Below the pieces are notes generated by a model that saw nothing but the letters and a program-made list of their open reading frames with translations, did not search any database and was not told the DNA's origin. A DNA stretch of 8,102 bases from NCBI GenBank assembly GCA_024711185.1, contig JANJTI010000130.1, positions 1 through 8,102 on the forward strand. Reading direction: 5' to 3'. This DNA is from Brevundimonas sp. (GTDB taxonomy: Bacteria > Pseudomonadota > Alphaproteobacteria > Caulobacterales > Caulobacteraceae). The first letter of the stretch is position 1; each line of letters starts with the position of its first letter. The position numbers and the translations under genes were made by a program. Shown here piece by piece: positions 1-5,530 of the stretch.

Positions 1-599
1 CTGGGGTGATCGGCGAGGAATATGGCGCGGATCGCCCGGACGCCGAACACGTCTGGGTGCTGGACCCGATCGACGGCACGCGCGCCTTCATCGCCGGCCT
101 GCCGCTCTGGACGAACCTGATCGCCCTGCGCACCGCCGGCCGCCCGACCGTCGGGGCGATCGGCCAGCCCTACCTTGACGAGATATTCCTCGGCGGCCCC
201 TCCGGCGCCCGCCTGTTGAAGGGGGCCTCTGAAAGCCGGCTCGAGACCCGATCGTGCGGCCGCCTGACCGAGGCTGTCATCGCCACCACCGACACGGACC
301 TGTTCACCGGCGCGGAACTGGGCGCCTGGACGCAGGTTCGCGCCGCGGCGCGACTCGCGCGGCTGGGCTGCGACGCCTACGCCTACGCCATGCTCGCCGC
401 CGGTCGCGTGGATCTCGTGGCCGAGAGCGGACTGAAGGTGTGGGACTGGTCGGCCCTCGTGCCGGTGATCGAGGCGGCGGGCGGCGAAGTCACCGACTGG
501 CGCGGCCGCGCGCCTGACGACAATGGCCAGATCCTGGCGGTCGGCGACCCCCGCATCCGGGAACAGGCGCTGGTGTCGCTCAGCCGCGCGTCGCTGTAG
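1..599 (+). CDS. hisN: Histidinol-phosphatase / inositol monophosphatase family protein, 5'-truncated by window edge
   Basis: The reading frame is open from the window edge; the GTG at position 6 is an internal valine codon, not the start. About 199 residues are visible of a family that is usually about 260 long, so roughly 60 N-terminal residues lie upstream. Numbering from that valine, the metal-binding signatures of the Mg-dependent IMPase fold are all present: GEE at 3-5, DPIDGT at 20-25, and WDWSA at 146-150 followed by EAAGG, where Asp147 would be the third metal ligand. The stretches GTRAFIAGLPLW and GCDAYAYAMLAAG are more like the HisN-type histidinol-phosphatases than true inositol or fructose phosphatases. 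A HisN enzyme removes phosphate from L-histidinol phosphate, the penultimate stage of histidine synthesis, in the cytoplasm. Substrate is inferred from sequence likeness only; a generic IMPase-family phosphatase is the alternative. The gene ends only 12 nt from the end of the convergent hydrolase gene. Confidence 0.85.
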   Translation, partial: GVIGEEYGADRPDAEHVWVLDPIDGTRAFIAGLPLWTNLIALRTAGRPTVGAIGQPYLDEIFLGGPSGARLLKGASESRLETRSCGRLTEAVIATTDTDLFTGAELGAWTQVRAAARLARLGCDAYAYAMLAAGRVDLVAESGLKVWDWSALVPVIEAAGGEVTDWRGRAPDDNGQILAVGDPRIREQALVSLSRASL

Positions 600-611
600 C
601 CCGATCCGGTC

Positions 612-1691
612 TCAGGCCGCGGTCGGGGCCGTCGAAGACTCCGGCGGCGGGAAGCCGACATCCGGCGCCGTCGCCTCGGCGGCCGCGGCCGGAGCGGGCG
701 ACAGGTCCTCGACCGGCGAGACATATGCCGCCATGGCGTCGAACTCCTCGAGCAGCACGGCGCGCTTGTCGTCGGTCTCCATGATCACCTCGTGCCGCGC
801 CCCGGCCACCTCGACGTAGCGGCCGCGCCCGAGCCGACGGGCGGCCCACTTGCTGGTCTGCTTCCAGACCCGGTCGTCGTCGGCGGCCTGCACCACCGCC
901 ACAGGAATCCTGACTGACTTCAGCGCCTTTGGCTTGAGGGCCCGCTCCCCCGCGTCCAGGGCGAAGGCGAGCCAGCCCCAAGTCGGACCGCCCACGGCCA
1001 GGTGCGGACAGGCGTAGAGCTGCTGGCGCCACTGTTCGTAGCGGGTCTCGTCGGACGTCAGGGCGTCCTTCTCGAAGGTGTGGTCGAACGGATCGTCGGG
1101 ATCGTCGAGCACATAGTCGCCGGCCTTGCCGTGGCGCAGGTTCCAGCGCACCGCCAGCTTGACCGACCACATCGACCGCTTGCCCGTCTTGATGCGCAGC
1201 ATCGGACTGGTCAGCAGGGCGCCGGAGAACCGCTCCTCGCCGCCCTGCAGCGTCAGAAGGTTCAGCGTCGCGCCCATGGAATGGCCAACCATCATCCACG
1301 GCCGCGGGGCCCGGTCCTCGAAAGCCTCCAGCAGTCGGGCGTAGTCGTCGACGAACTCCTCGACCGCCCGCGCGTGTCCCTTCAGCCGGTCGGGCAGAAG
1401 CCGGGCCGACAGCCCCTGACCGCGCCAGTCGTGCGCCAGCACGCACCAGCCCCGCGCCAGCAAGTTGCCGATCAGTTCGAAATACTTCTCGATCGGCTCT
1501 GTGCGGCCCGGACTGATCACCACGGTGCCGCGAGGCTTGCGCGCGACCAGCGCCGACGGCGTCCAGAAGGCGGCGCGCAGGCGCAGTCCCCCCGCGCCGC
1601 GGAACCACTCGCCCGCACCGCCGGGCGGCGCCGAGGCGCCGGGAACTCCCATCAGGGGGGCATTGGCGGCGTAGGCGGCGGCTCGGCTCAC
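612..1691 (-). CDS. Alpha/beta hydrolase, lysophospholipase / monoacylglycerol lipase-like
   Basis: A 359-residue serine hydrolase of the alpha/beta fold, resembling the PldB/monoglyceride-lipase group (COG2267). Visible landmarks are HDWRGQG at 87-93, the nucleophile elbow GHSMG at 136-140 (Ser138), a probable acid in the ADDDRVW stretch (Asp271-273) and the catalytic histidine in GARHE (His300). The likely reaction is hydrolysis of an ester bond in a lysolipid or monoglyceride; the true substrate cannot be read. No signal peptide is apparent, so it is probably cytoplasmic. The last 35 residues are Ala/Pro-rich, low in complexity and lie beyond the catalytic domain. The start is GTG, overlapping the stop of the upstream methyltransferase-like gene by 4 nt (GTGA), with AGGA seven nt upstream. 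The internal ATG at codon 14 lacks a ribosome binding site, so I prefer the GTG. The overlap argues for translational coupling with the upstream gene. Confidence 0.88.
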   Translation of the reverse strand: MSRAAAYAANAPLMGVPGASAPPGGAGEWFRGAGGLRLRAAFWTPSALVARKPRGTVVISPGRTEPIEKYFELIGNLLARGWCVLAHDWRGQGLSARLLPDRLKGHARAVEEFVDDYARLLEAFEDRAPRPWMMVGHSMGATLNLLTLQGGEERFSGALLTSPMLRIKTGKRSMWSVKLAVRWNLRHGKAGDYVLDDPDDPFDHTFEKDALTSDETRYEQWRQQLYACPHLAVGGPTWGWLAFALDAGERALKPKALKSVRIPVAVVQAADDDRVWKQTSKWAARRLGRGRYVEVAGARHEVIMETDDKRAVLLEEFDAMAAYVSPVEDLSPAPAAAAEATAPDVGFPPPESSTAPTAA

Positions 1692-2596
1692 TCGGGCTTC
1701 CTGAATCTCAAGGTCATACGGTCGCTCTCCCCGATCTCGTCGTACCGGGTGCGATCGAAGGCCGGATCGGGCGGCGAGCCCCGCGGCGCGGTCAGGCGCA
1801 TGGGCGGCAGGGTGTCGACGCCGAACGGATGATCCTTGGTATCCCTTTCATTGGCGTTGATCTCGGATGCGGCCACGAAGGCGAAGCCCGCCTCGGCCGC
1901 CAGCTGCCGGACGAACGCCTCCTGCACATAGCCGTTCGCCGCCGCCGGGTCCTGGTCCTCGTCCGGTCCCAGCCGATGCTGTTCGATCCCGAGGACGCCG
2001 CCGGGACGCAGCGCCGCCCACGCGTCGGCGAAGGCCTTCTCGGCGATGCCGGCCGCCATCCAGGCGTGGATGTTGCGCATGAACAGAACCAGATCCGCCG
2101 TTCCTGCCGGCGCGACCGGACCGGAGGTCGGACCGAAGGCGCTGAGCTCGATCTCGCCGTAGAGGGTGCGATCCCTGGTGAACCGCTCCTGGAAGGCCGC
2201 CATCAGGGCGACCTGCGCCGGGTCGGCCCCGGGCCCGGTCTGGAAGCCGGCGGCGATGTACTTGCCGCCCCCTTCGGCGAGGTAGGGCGCGAGAATCTCG
2301 GTGTACCAGCCGCTGCCGGGCCAGAAGTCGACGACGGTCATGCGCGGCTGCAGGCCGAAGAAGCGGAGCGTCTCCATCGGATGGCGGAACAGGTCCCGGT
2401 CCCGGTCCCGCGCGCGCCACGGTCCTTCGACCGCCCATTCCAGGGAGCCCTTGGGCGGCCCGGTCGGTTCGGGCGGCGGTTCGGCCGTCTCCTCGCGGCG
2501 GCCACAGCCGGCGAGCGCCGCGACGGCGGCTGCGGAGCCGGACAGAACCCACCGGCGCGACGGCTTCCCTCGCCAACCGTCCAATTCATCACCCAT
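1688..2596 (-). CDS. Methyltransferase-like protein (COG4798 type) with Tat/lipoprotein signal
   Basis: A 302-residue protein with a class I SAM-methyltransferase-like core. The N-terminus carries a twin-arginine motif, SRRWVLSG (Arg14-Arg15), a short Ala-rich hydrophobic stretch, and a lipobox LAGC with Cys31, followed by a Pro/Glu-rich linker. I therefore predict a Tat-exported lipoprotein. The core contains RHPMETLRFFGL, a motif-I-like strand VVDFWPGSGWYTEIL (about 88-102), LRPGG and IEQHR (about 196-208), and the C-terminal segments INANERD, TLPPMRL and [13 protein letters not shown]. These segments recur in the gene just upstream, so the two are paralogues. The ATG at 2596 is preceded by a G-run about 7 nt away and begins the signal sequence in the right place. 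It shares a 4-nt overlap with the downstream hydrolase. Family members are called predicted methyltransferases; the substrate is unknown, and a SAM-dependent activity outside the cytoplasm would be surprising. The fold may serve another role. Confidence 0.8.
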   Translation of the reverse strand: MGDELDGWRGKPSRRWVLSGSAAAVAALAGCGRREETAEPPPEPTGPPKGSLEWAVEGPWRARDRDRDLFRHPMETLRFFGLQPRMTVVDFWPGSGWYTEILAPYLAEGGGKYIAAGFQTGPGADPAQVALMAAFQERFTRDRTLYGEIELSAFGPTSGPVAPAGTADLVLFMRNIHAWMAAGIAEKAFADAWAALRPGGVLGIEQHRLGPDEDQDPAAANGYVQEAFVRQLAAEAGFAFVAASEINANERDTKDHPFGVDTLPPMRLTAPRGSPPDPAFDRTRYDEIGESDRMTLRFRKPE

Positions 2597-2681
2597 GCAC
2601 GACCCCCGCGGGGCAGAAGTACGCCTGCTCCGACCTTCCGGCCTTAACCCTGTTCCCGCGCGGGGTCAAAAGGCCGTCCCT

Positions 2682-3509
2682 TCAACCAGGCTTGCGGAAA
2701 CGCAGGGTCATGCGATCGCTCTCGCCGATCGCGTCGAACGTCGACCGCTCGGCGTCCGTCAACGGAGTCTGGCGATCGATGGCGACGTTGGCCCGAGGCG
2801 CGCTGACCCGCGTGGGCGGCAGCGTCCAGACGCCGTACGGGTGGTTTCGGTCGTCCGCCGGATTGGCGTTCAGCTCACTGCGGGCGTCCAGCTCGAAGCC
2901 GGCCGCGCGCGCGGCGTGGATAACGTAGCTCTCCGGGACGTAGCCGTAGGGCGCGGTCTCGTCCGCGTTCAGGCCTTCGGCGGCGCGGTGCTGCTCGATG
3001 GCCAGAACGCCGCCCGGCTTCAGCGCCGCGAAGAAGGCCGCCATATAGGGCGCAGTGCGATCGCTGCGATGCCAGTTGTGGAGGGCGCGGGCGACGACGA
3101 TCAGATCCGCGGTCCCGTCCTCGACGCCCATCCCCTCGAGCGGCCGGTTGACGGGAACGTAGGTTCCGCCGGTGGCGGCCGCATAGGGCTCGAGGATGTT
3201 GCGCCACCAGCCGGCGCGGCCGGGTTCGATCTCCACCACCGTCAGACCCGGGCGCAGGCCCCAGAACGTCAGGGTCTCGAAGGGATGGCGAAAGGCGTCC
3301 CGGGCCCGGTCTTCGGCGGGGCGGGCTTCGGACGCGACGGCGGCCTGGAGAGCGGCGTCTTCCTGCAGCTCCGGCGGGCGCATGGCGGCGCGGCGGGCGG
3401 CGCGCTGGCCAGGTGTCTCGTCGAGCGATGGCAGGGCCGGCAGGGCCTGGGCGGAGGCGACGGCCGGAAGGGCGAGCGCCGCAGCGGCGGCGAGGGCAAG
3501 GAGGCGCAT
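2682..3509 (-). CDS. Methyltransferase-like protein (COG4798 type) with Sec signal peptide
   Basis: A 275-residue paralogue of the next gene downstream and the first gene of the minus-strand operon. It begins with a classic Sec signal peptide, [20 protein letters not shown], with probable cleavage after residue 20 (ASA|QA), so the protein should be periplasmic. The core has [12 protein letters not shown], a motif-I region [16 protein letters not shown] (about 91-106), LKPGG and IEQHR (about 164-174), then [17 protein letters not shown] and [13 protein letters not shown]. Compared with its paralogue the motif-I loop reads PGRAGW rather than PGSGW, one residue longer. An earlier TTG at 3566 extends the frame by 19 residues, but the ATG at 3509 starts the signal peptide exactly and has GGAG 8 nt upstream, so I chose it. 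Function is unknown beyond the methyltransferase-like fold. The 85-nt gap to the second copy shows no obvious terminator, so cotranscription is likely. Confidence 0.82.
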   Translation of the reverse strand: MRLLALAAAAALALPAVASAQALPALPSLDETPGQRAARRAAMRPPELQEDAALQAAVASEARPAEDRARDAFRHPFETLTFWGLRPGLTVVEIEPGRAGWWRNILEPYAAATGGTYVPVNRPLEGMGVEDGTADLIVVARALHNWHRSDRTAPYMAAFFAALKPGGVLAIEQHRAAEGLNADETAPYGYVPESYVIHAARAAGFELDARSELNANPADDRNHPYGVWTLPPTRVSAPRANVAIDRQTPLTDAERSTFDAIGESDRMTLRFRKPG

Positions 3510-3541
3510 GGGTCGGGCTCCGGAGACTGGGGGCGCAACCC

Positions 3542-5530
3542 TTACCGAGGCTTGGCCTGCGGGCAAGCCGCATCATGGAGGCGGGACGGCGTGACGCGCC
3601 CCTTGACGGCGGTCCGGCGCGACCCAAATCCATGGGCGAGGACGCCGCTTCGGGTCCTCCGGAACGGCCGGCGCCGAGATACGGGCCGGGCGGGCCGAAT
3701 TCCCATCGCCGGTCCGGGCTCAAACCGCGGGACCGGTTCAACCTTGCTGATCCTCAGGAGGATGACATGCGTACCTATGACTTCTCGCCGCTCTACCGTT
3801 CGGCCGTCGGCTTCGATCGTCTGGCCAGCCTGCTGGAGAGCGCCGCACGCACCAGCCAGGAGAACGGCTGGCCGCCCTACAATATCGAGACCACGGGCGA
3901 GAACGCCTATCGCATCGAAATCGCCGTCGCCGGCTTCAAGCCCGACGAGCTGAACATCGAGGTGAAGGAGAACCTGCTCACGGTGACGGGCCGCAAGTCC
4001 GCCAACGACGATGGCGGCGAGCGAACCTTCCTGCATCGCGGTCTGGCCGAGCGCGACTTCGAGCGCCGCTTCCAGCTGGCCGACTACGTGGTGGTGAAGG
4101 GCGCCGACCTGGTCAACGGCCTGCTGTCGATCGAGCTGGCCCGCGAACTGCCCGAGGCGCTGAAGCCGCGTCGAATCGAGATCGGCACGGGCTCGGCCCA
4201 GCCGCTGATCGAGGGCGAGAAGGCGCGGGCGGCGTAAGCCGTCGCGCCATCCGACCGGGAGGGACGGCGCCCCGCGCCGTCCCTTTTTTCGTGGGGCTCC
4301 GGCGGCCGCAGCCGGCGCCGGCGCCAGCGACAGGCGCTGGGTGTCGTCGAGAGCGCCAGGATCGATGCGCGCGCCCGATACGTCGGCCCCGTCGAGGCGG
4401 GCGCCGGCGAGGGCGGCGCCCTCGAGCCGCGCGTAACGGAGCCCGGCCCCGATCAGCAGAACCGGAGCGGAGCGCCCGCCGCCCAGGGGCAGGGGCTCCA
4501 GCAGGGCCCCGCGCAGATCCGCCTTGTGCAGCAGGGCGCGGCTCAGCCGGGCCGCCCGCAGATCGGCCCCGCGCAGATCGCAGCCGCGCAGGTCGGCGTC
4601 CTCGAGACAGGCCCCCTGCAGCGCCACGCCGCGCAGATCCATGCCGACGAAGCACGCGCCCCGCCCGCTGAGGCCCGGCATCTTGAGGTCGCGCAGCCGG
4701 TCGCCCAGCGGGCGAAGATCGGCGCCGTCGAACTGCGCCGGCGCGCCAAACACGCCGCGGCTCTCGGTCCAGGCGTTGGCGTCCAGCGCCCGCTCGAGCA
4801 GCGCCCCGGCCTGCTCCAGGGCCTCCGGCGTCGGGGCCCGCAGGGCTCCGGTGAGGTCGGCCCGCTCGGTCCTCGCCCGCTCCACCGCCACGCCGGTGAG
4901 AACCGCGCCCTTCAGCTGGGCCCCCGCCAGGTTGGCCCCGTCCACGGCGGCGTCCTCGAGCAGGGCGCCGTTCAGATTGGCGTCGCGAAGGTTGGCCCCG
5001 GTCAGGCGCGCGCCCTTCATCGAGCAATCGGAGAAGTCGGCCCTGAACGCGGTGACGCCGTCCAGCAGGGAGCCGTTGAGGGTCGCGCCGGCGAAGGTGG
5101 CGCCGTCGGCGACGCCGCGCCGGGTCTCGTGGCGGACGGCGGCGAGGCCGCGGGTCGCGTGCGGGACCGCCAGCACCCCTTCCCGGAAGTCGGCGCGGGT
5201 CAGGTCGGCGTCCATCAGGCTGGCGCCACGAAGGCTGGCGCCGCGCAGATCCGCGCGGACCATGCTCGCGTGGCTGAAGTCGGCGCCGCGCAGGTCGCAG
5301 CAGAACAGAACCGCCGCGTCCAGGCGGGCGGCGACGAGTTTCGCATCCTCGAGCGCGCACCCGGTGAAGTCGACCTCGCGCAGATCGCGTCCGGACAGGT
5401 CGAGGCCGTTGAGGTCGGCGAACTTGAGCGACAGCCGCCGCCCGCCGGGCCGCCCCGTGAGCAGCCGCTCGTGGGCCGTCGCGAGGACGTCCAGTTCGCC
5501 CTGGCTCAGGGCCCGGCGCACAAAGGTCAT
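3542..5530 (-). CDS. Pentapeptide-repeat protein (second of tandem pair); no stop before antisense hsp20
   Basis: The ATG at 5530 overlaps the stop of the upstream paralogue by 4 nt (ATGA), implying coupled translation. The convincing part is residues 1 to about 400 (down to about 4331). It has a short N-terminal leader ([14 protein letters not shown]), then pentapeptide repeats of the A(D/N)LxG kind in three blocks, about 38-117, 143-230 and 266-391, which should fold as right-handed quadrilateral beta-helices. It aligns end to end with the upstream gene, including both linkers. No stop follows: the frame stays open through the antisense of the hsp20 terminator and all of hsp20 to a stop at 3542, giving a formal length of 662 residues. 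The last 250 or so residues look like antisense translation, not protein. A second minus frame also stays open here, down to 4113. Real C-terminus is therefore uncertain. Function is unknown; some pentapeptide proteins mimic DNA and protect gyrase, but nothing here shows that. Confidence 0.72.
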   Translation of the reverse strand: MTFVRRALSQGELDVLATAHERLLTGRPGGRRLSLKFADLNGLDLSGRDLREVDFTGCALEDAKLVAARLDAAVLFCCDLRGADFSHASMVRADLRGASLRGASLMDADLTRADFREGVLAVPHATRGLAAVRHETRRGVADGATFAGATLNGSLLDGVTAFRADFSDCSMKGARLTGANLRDANLNGALLEDAAVDGANLAGAQLKGAVLTGVAVERARTERADLTGALRAPTPEALEQAGALLERALDANAWTESRGVFGAPAQFDGADLRPLGDRLRDLKMPGLSGRGACFVGMDLRGVALQGACLEDADLRGCDLRGADLRAARLSRALLHKADLRGALLEPLPLGGGRSAPVLLIGAGLRYARLEGAALAGARLDGADVSGARIDPGALDDTQRLSLAPAPAAAAGAPRKKGRRGAPSLPVGWRDGLRRPRLLALDQRLGRARADLDSTRLQRLGQFAGQLDRQQAVDQVGALHHHVVGQLEAALEVALGQTAMQEGSLAAIVVGGLAARHREQVLLHLDVQLVGLEAGDGDFDAIGVLARGLDIVGRPAVLLAGACGALQQAGQTIEADGRTVERREVIGTHVILLRISKVEPVPRFEPGPAMGIRPARPVSRRRPFRRTRSGVLAHGFGSRRTAVKGRVTPSRLHDAACPQAKPR
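3549..3569. repeat. Inverted repeat in the divergent intergenic region
   Basis: GGCTTG (3549-3554) and CAAGCC (3564-3569) are perfect complements; allowing one mismatch the pairing continues inward to CC/GG with a TGC loop. It lies about 40 nt upstream of the methyltransferase-like gene and so within its probable leader or promoter. It could be an operator half-site pair or an mRNA hairpin. There is no T-run on either side that would make it a terminator. In DNA this rich in GC such a repeat may also be chance. Confidence 0.3.
3599..3629 (+). promoter_or_regulatory. Candidate heat-shock sigma factor (RpoH) promoter for hsp20
   Basis: A -35-like CCCCTTGAC (3599-3607) is followed, after a spacer of about 15 nt, by CCCAAAT (3623-3629), which resembles the CCCCATNT-type -10 element of RpoH promoters. 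It faces the Hsp20 gene, which in proteobacteria is normally RpoH-dependent. It would start transcription near 3636 and give a leader of about 130 nt, the right size for the hairpin series that follows. The -10 element is imperfect, so the call is by pattern and context. Confidence 0.5.
3637..3766 (+). promoter_or_regulatory. Candidate ROSE-like RNA thermometer in the hsp20 5' leader
   Basis: The leader contains successive hairpins: GAGGAC/GTCCTC (3638-3643 with 3654-3659, with three more inner pairs), a looser CGGCC/GGCCG pairing (3665-3669 with 3693-3697), CCGGTCC/GGACCGG (3709-3715 with 3730-3736), and finally ATCCT/AGGAT (3750-3754 with 3759-3763). The last stem takes in part of the strong Shine-Dalgarno AGGAGG (3756-3761), 5 nt before the start codon. 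A TTGCT (3744-3748) sits just 5' of that stem, matching the U(U/C)GCU element typical of ROSE thermometers. ROSE elements are known in the leaders of alphaproteobacterial small heat-shock genes: they block translation at low temperature and open on heating. The hairpins are seen directly; the thermometer role is inferred. Confidence 0.6.
3767..4237 (+). CDS. Small heat-shock protein, Hsp20/IbpA family
   Basis: A 156-residue ATP-independent holdase chaperone of the alpha-crystallin family, expected to bind unfolding proteins in the cytoplasm and hand them to the DnaK/ClpB system. The N-terminus [19 protein letters not shown] is typical of the IbpA-like class. The alpha-crystallin domain runs from about PPYNIE (36-41) through [27 protein letters not shown] (70-77) and the NGLLSIEL strand (117-124). 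The C-terminal IxI anchor is IEI at 137-139 (KPRRIEI), followed by a 17-residue tail. Length and motif order are normal. The start is ATG at 3767 with AGGAGG 5 nt upstream; the frame is open further 5' to 3413, but that extension runs antisense through the methyltransferase-like gene and is not credible. A likely heat-shock promoter and RNA thermometer lie upstream and a strong terminator lies just downstream, so this is probably a single-gene unit. The opposite strand carries an uninterrupted open frame through the whole gene. Confidence 0.96.
   Translation: MRTYDFSPLYRSAVGFDRLASLLESAARTSQENGWPPYNIETTGENAYRIEIAVAGFKPDELNIEVKENLLTVTGRKSANDDGGERTFLHRGLAERDFERRFQLADYVVVKGADLVNGLLSIELARELPEALKPRRIEIGTGSAQPLIEGEKARAA
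4261..4289 (+). terminator. Rho-independent terminator of hsp20
   Basis: A perfect 10-bp stem, GGGACGGCGC (4261-4270) with GCGCCGTCCC (4274-4283), closes a 3-nt CCC loop and is followed directly by six T residues (4284-4289). It begins 23 nt after the hsp20 stop codon. On the opposite strand there is no T-run after the stem, so it should not work efficiently as an intrinsic terminator for the converging pentapeptide-repeat operon. Confidence 0.95.
4358..5419 (-). repeat. Pentapeptide-coding repeat array, downstream paralogue
   Basis: A degenerate 15-bp periodicity, seen on the + strand as recurring CGCAGGTCGGCGCC-like words, encodes A(D/N)LxG units. It is interrupted by two non-repeat linkers of about 25 and 35 codons. 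It accounts for the many long but spurious open frames on the + strand here. Confidence 0.85.

Noticed and set aside
2604..2665. Short palindromes CCCCGCGGGG and CCCGCGCGGG between the two methyltransferase-like genes, considered as operator or terminator.
   Set aside because: GC-only palindromes are expected by chance at this base composition and no T-run or known operator pattern accompanies them.
3510..3566. A TTG at 3566 that would extend the Sec-exported methyltransferase-like protein by 19 residues.
   Set aside because: The extension hides a perfect signal peptide behind charged residues; the ATG at 3509 has GGAG at good spacing.
2301..3953. A 550-codon + strand open frame running across the methyltransferase-like genes and into hsp20.
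   Set aside because: Antisense to two well-supported genes, Arg/Gly/Ala-rich with no recognisable domain, and out of frame with Hsp20.
4261..4295. On the minus strand the frame reads CGA AAA AAG followed by a strong hairpin, matching the A_AAA_AAG slippery heptamer used in -1 programmed frameshifting.
   Set aside because: The A-run and hairpin are simply the reverse complement of the hsp20 terminator, the hairpin begins with no spacer after the heptamer, and the -1 frame also lacks a nearby stop. Coincidence is the simpler reading.
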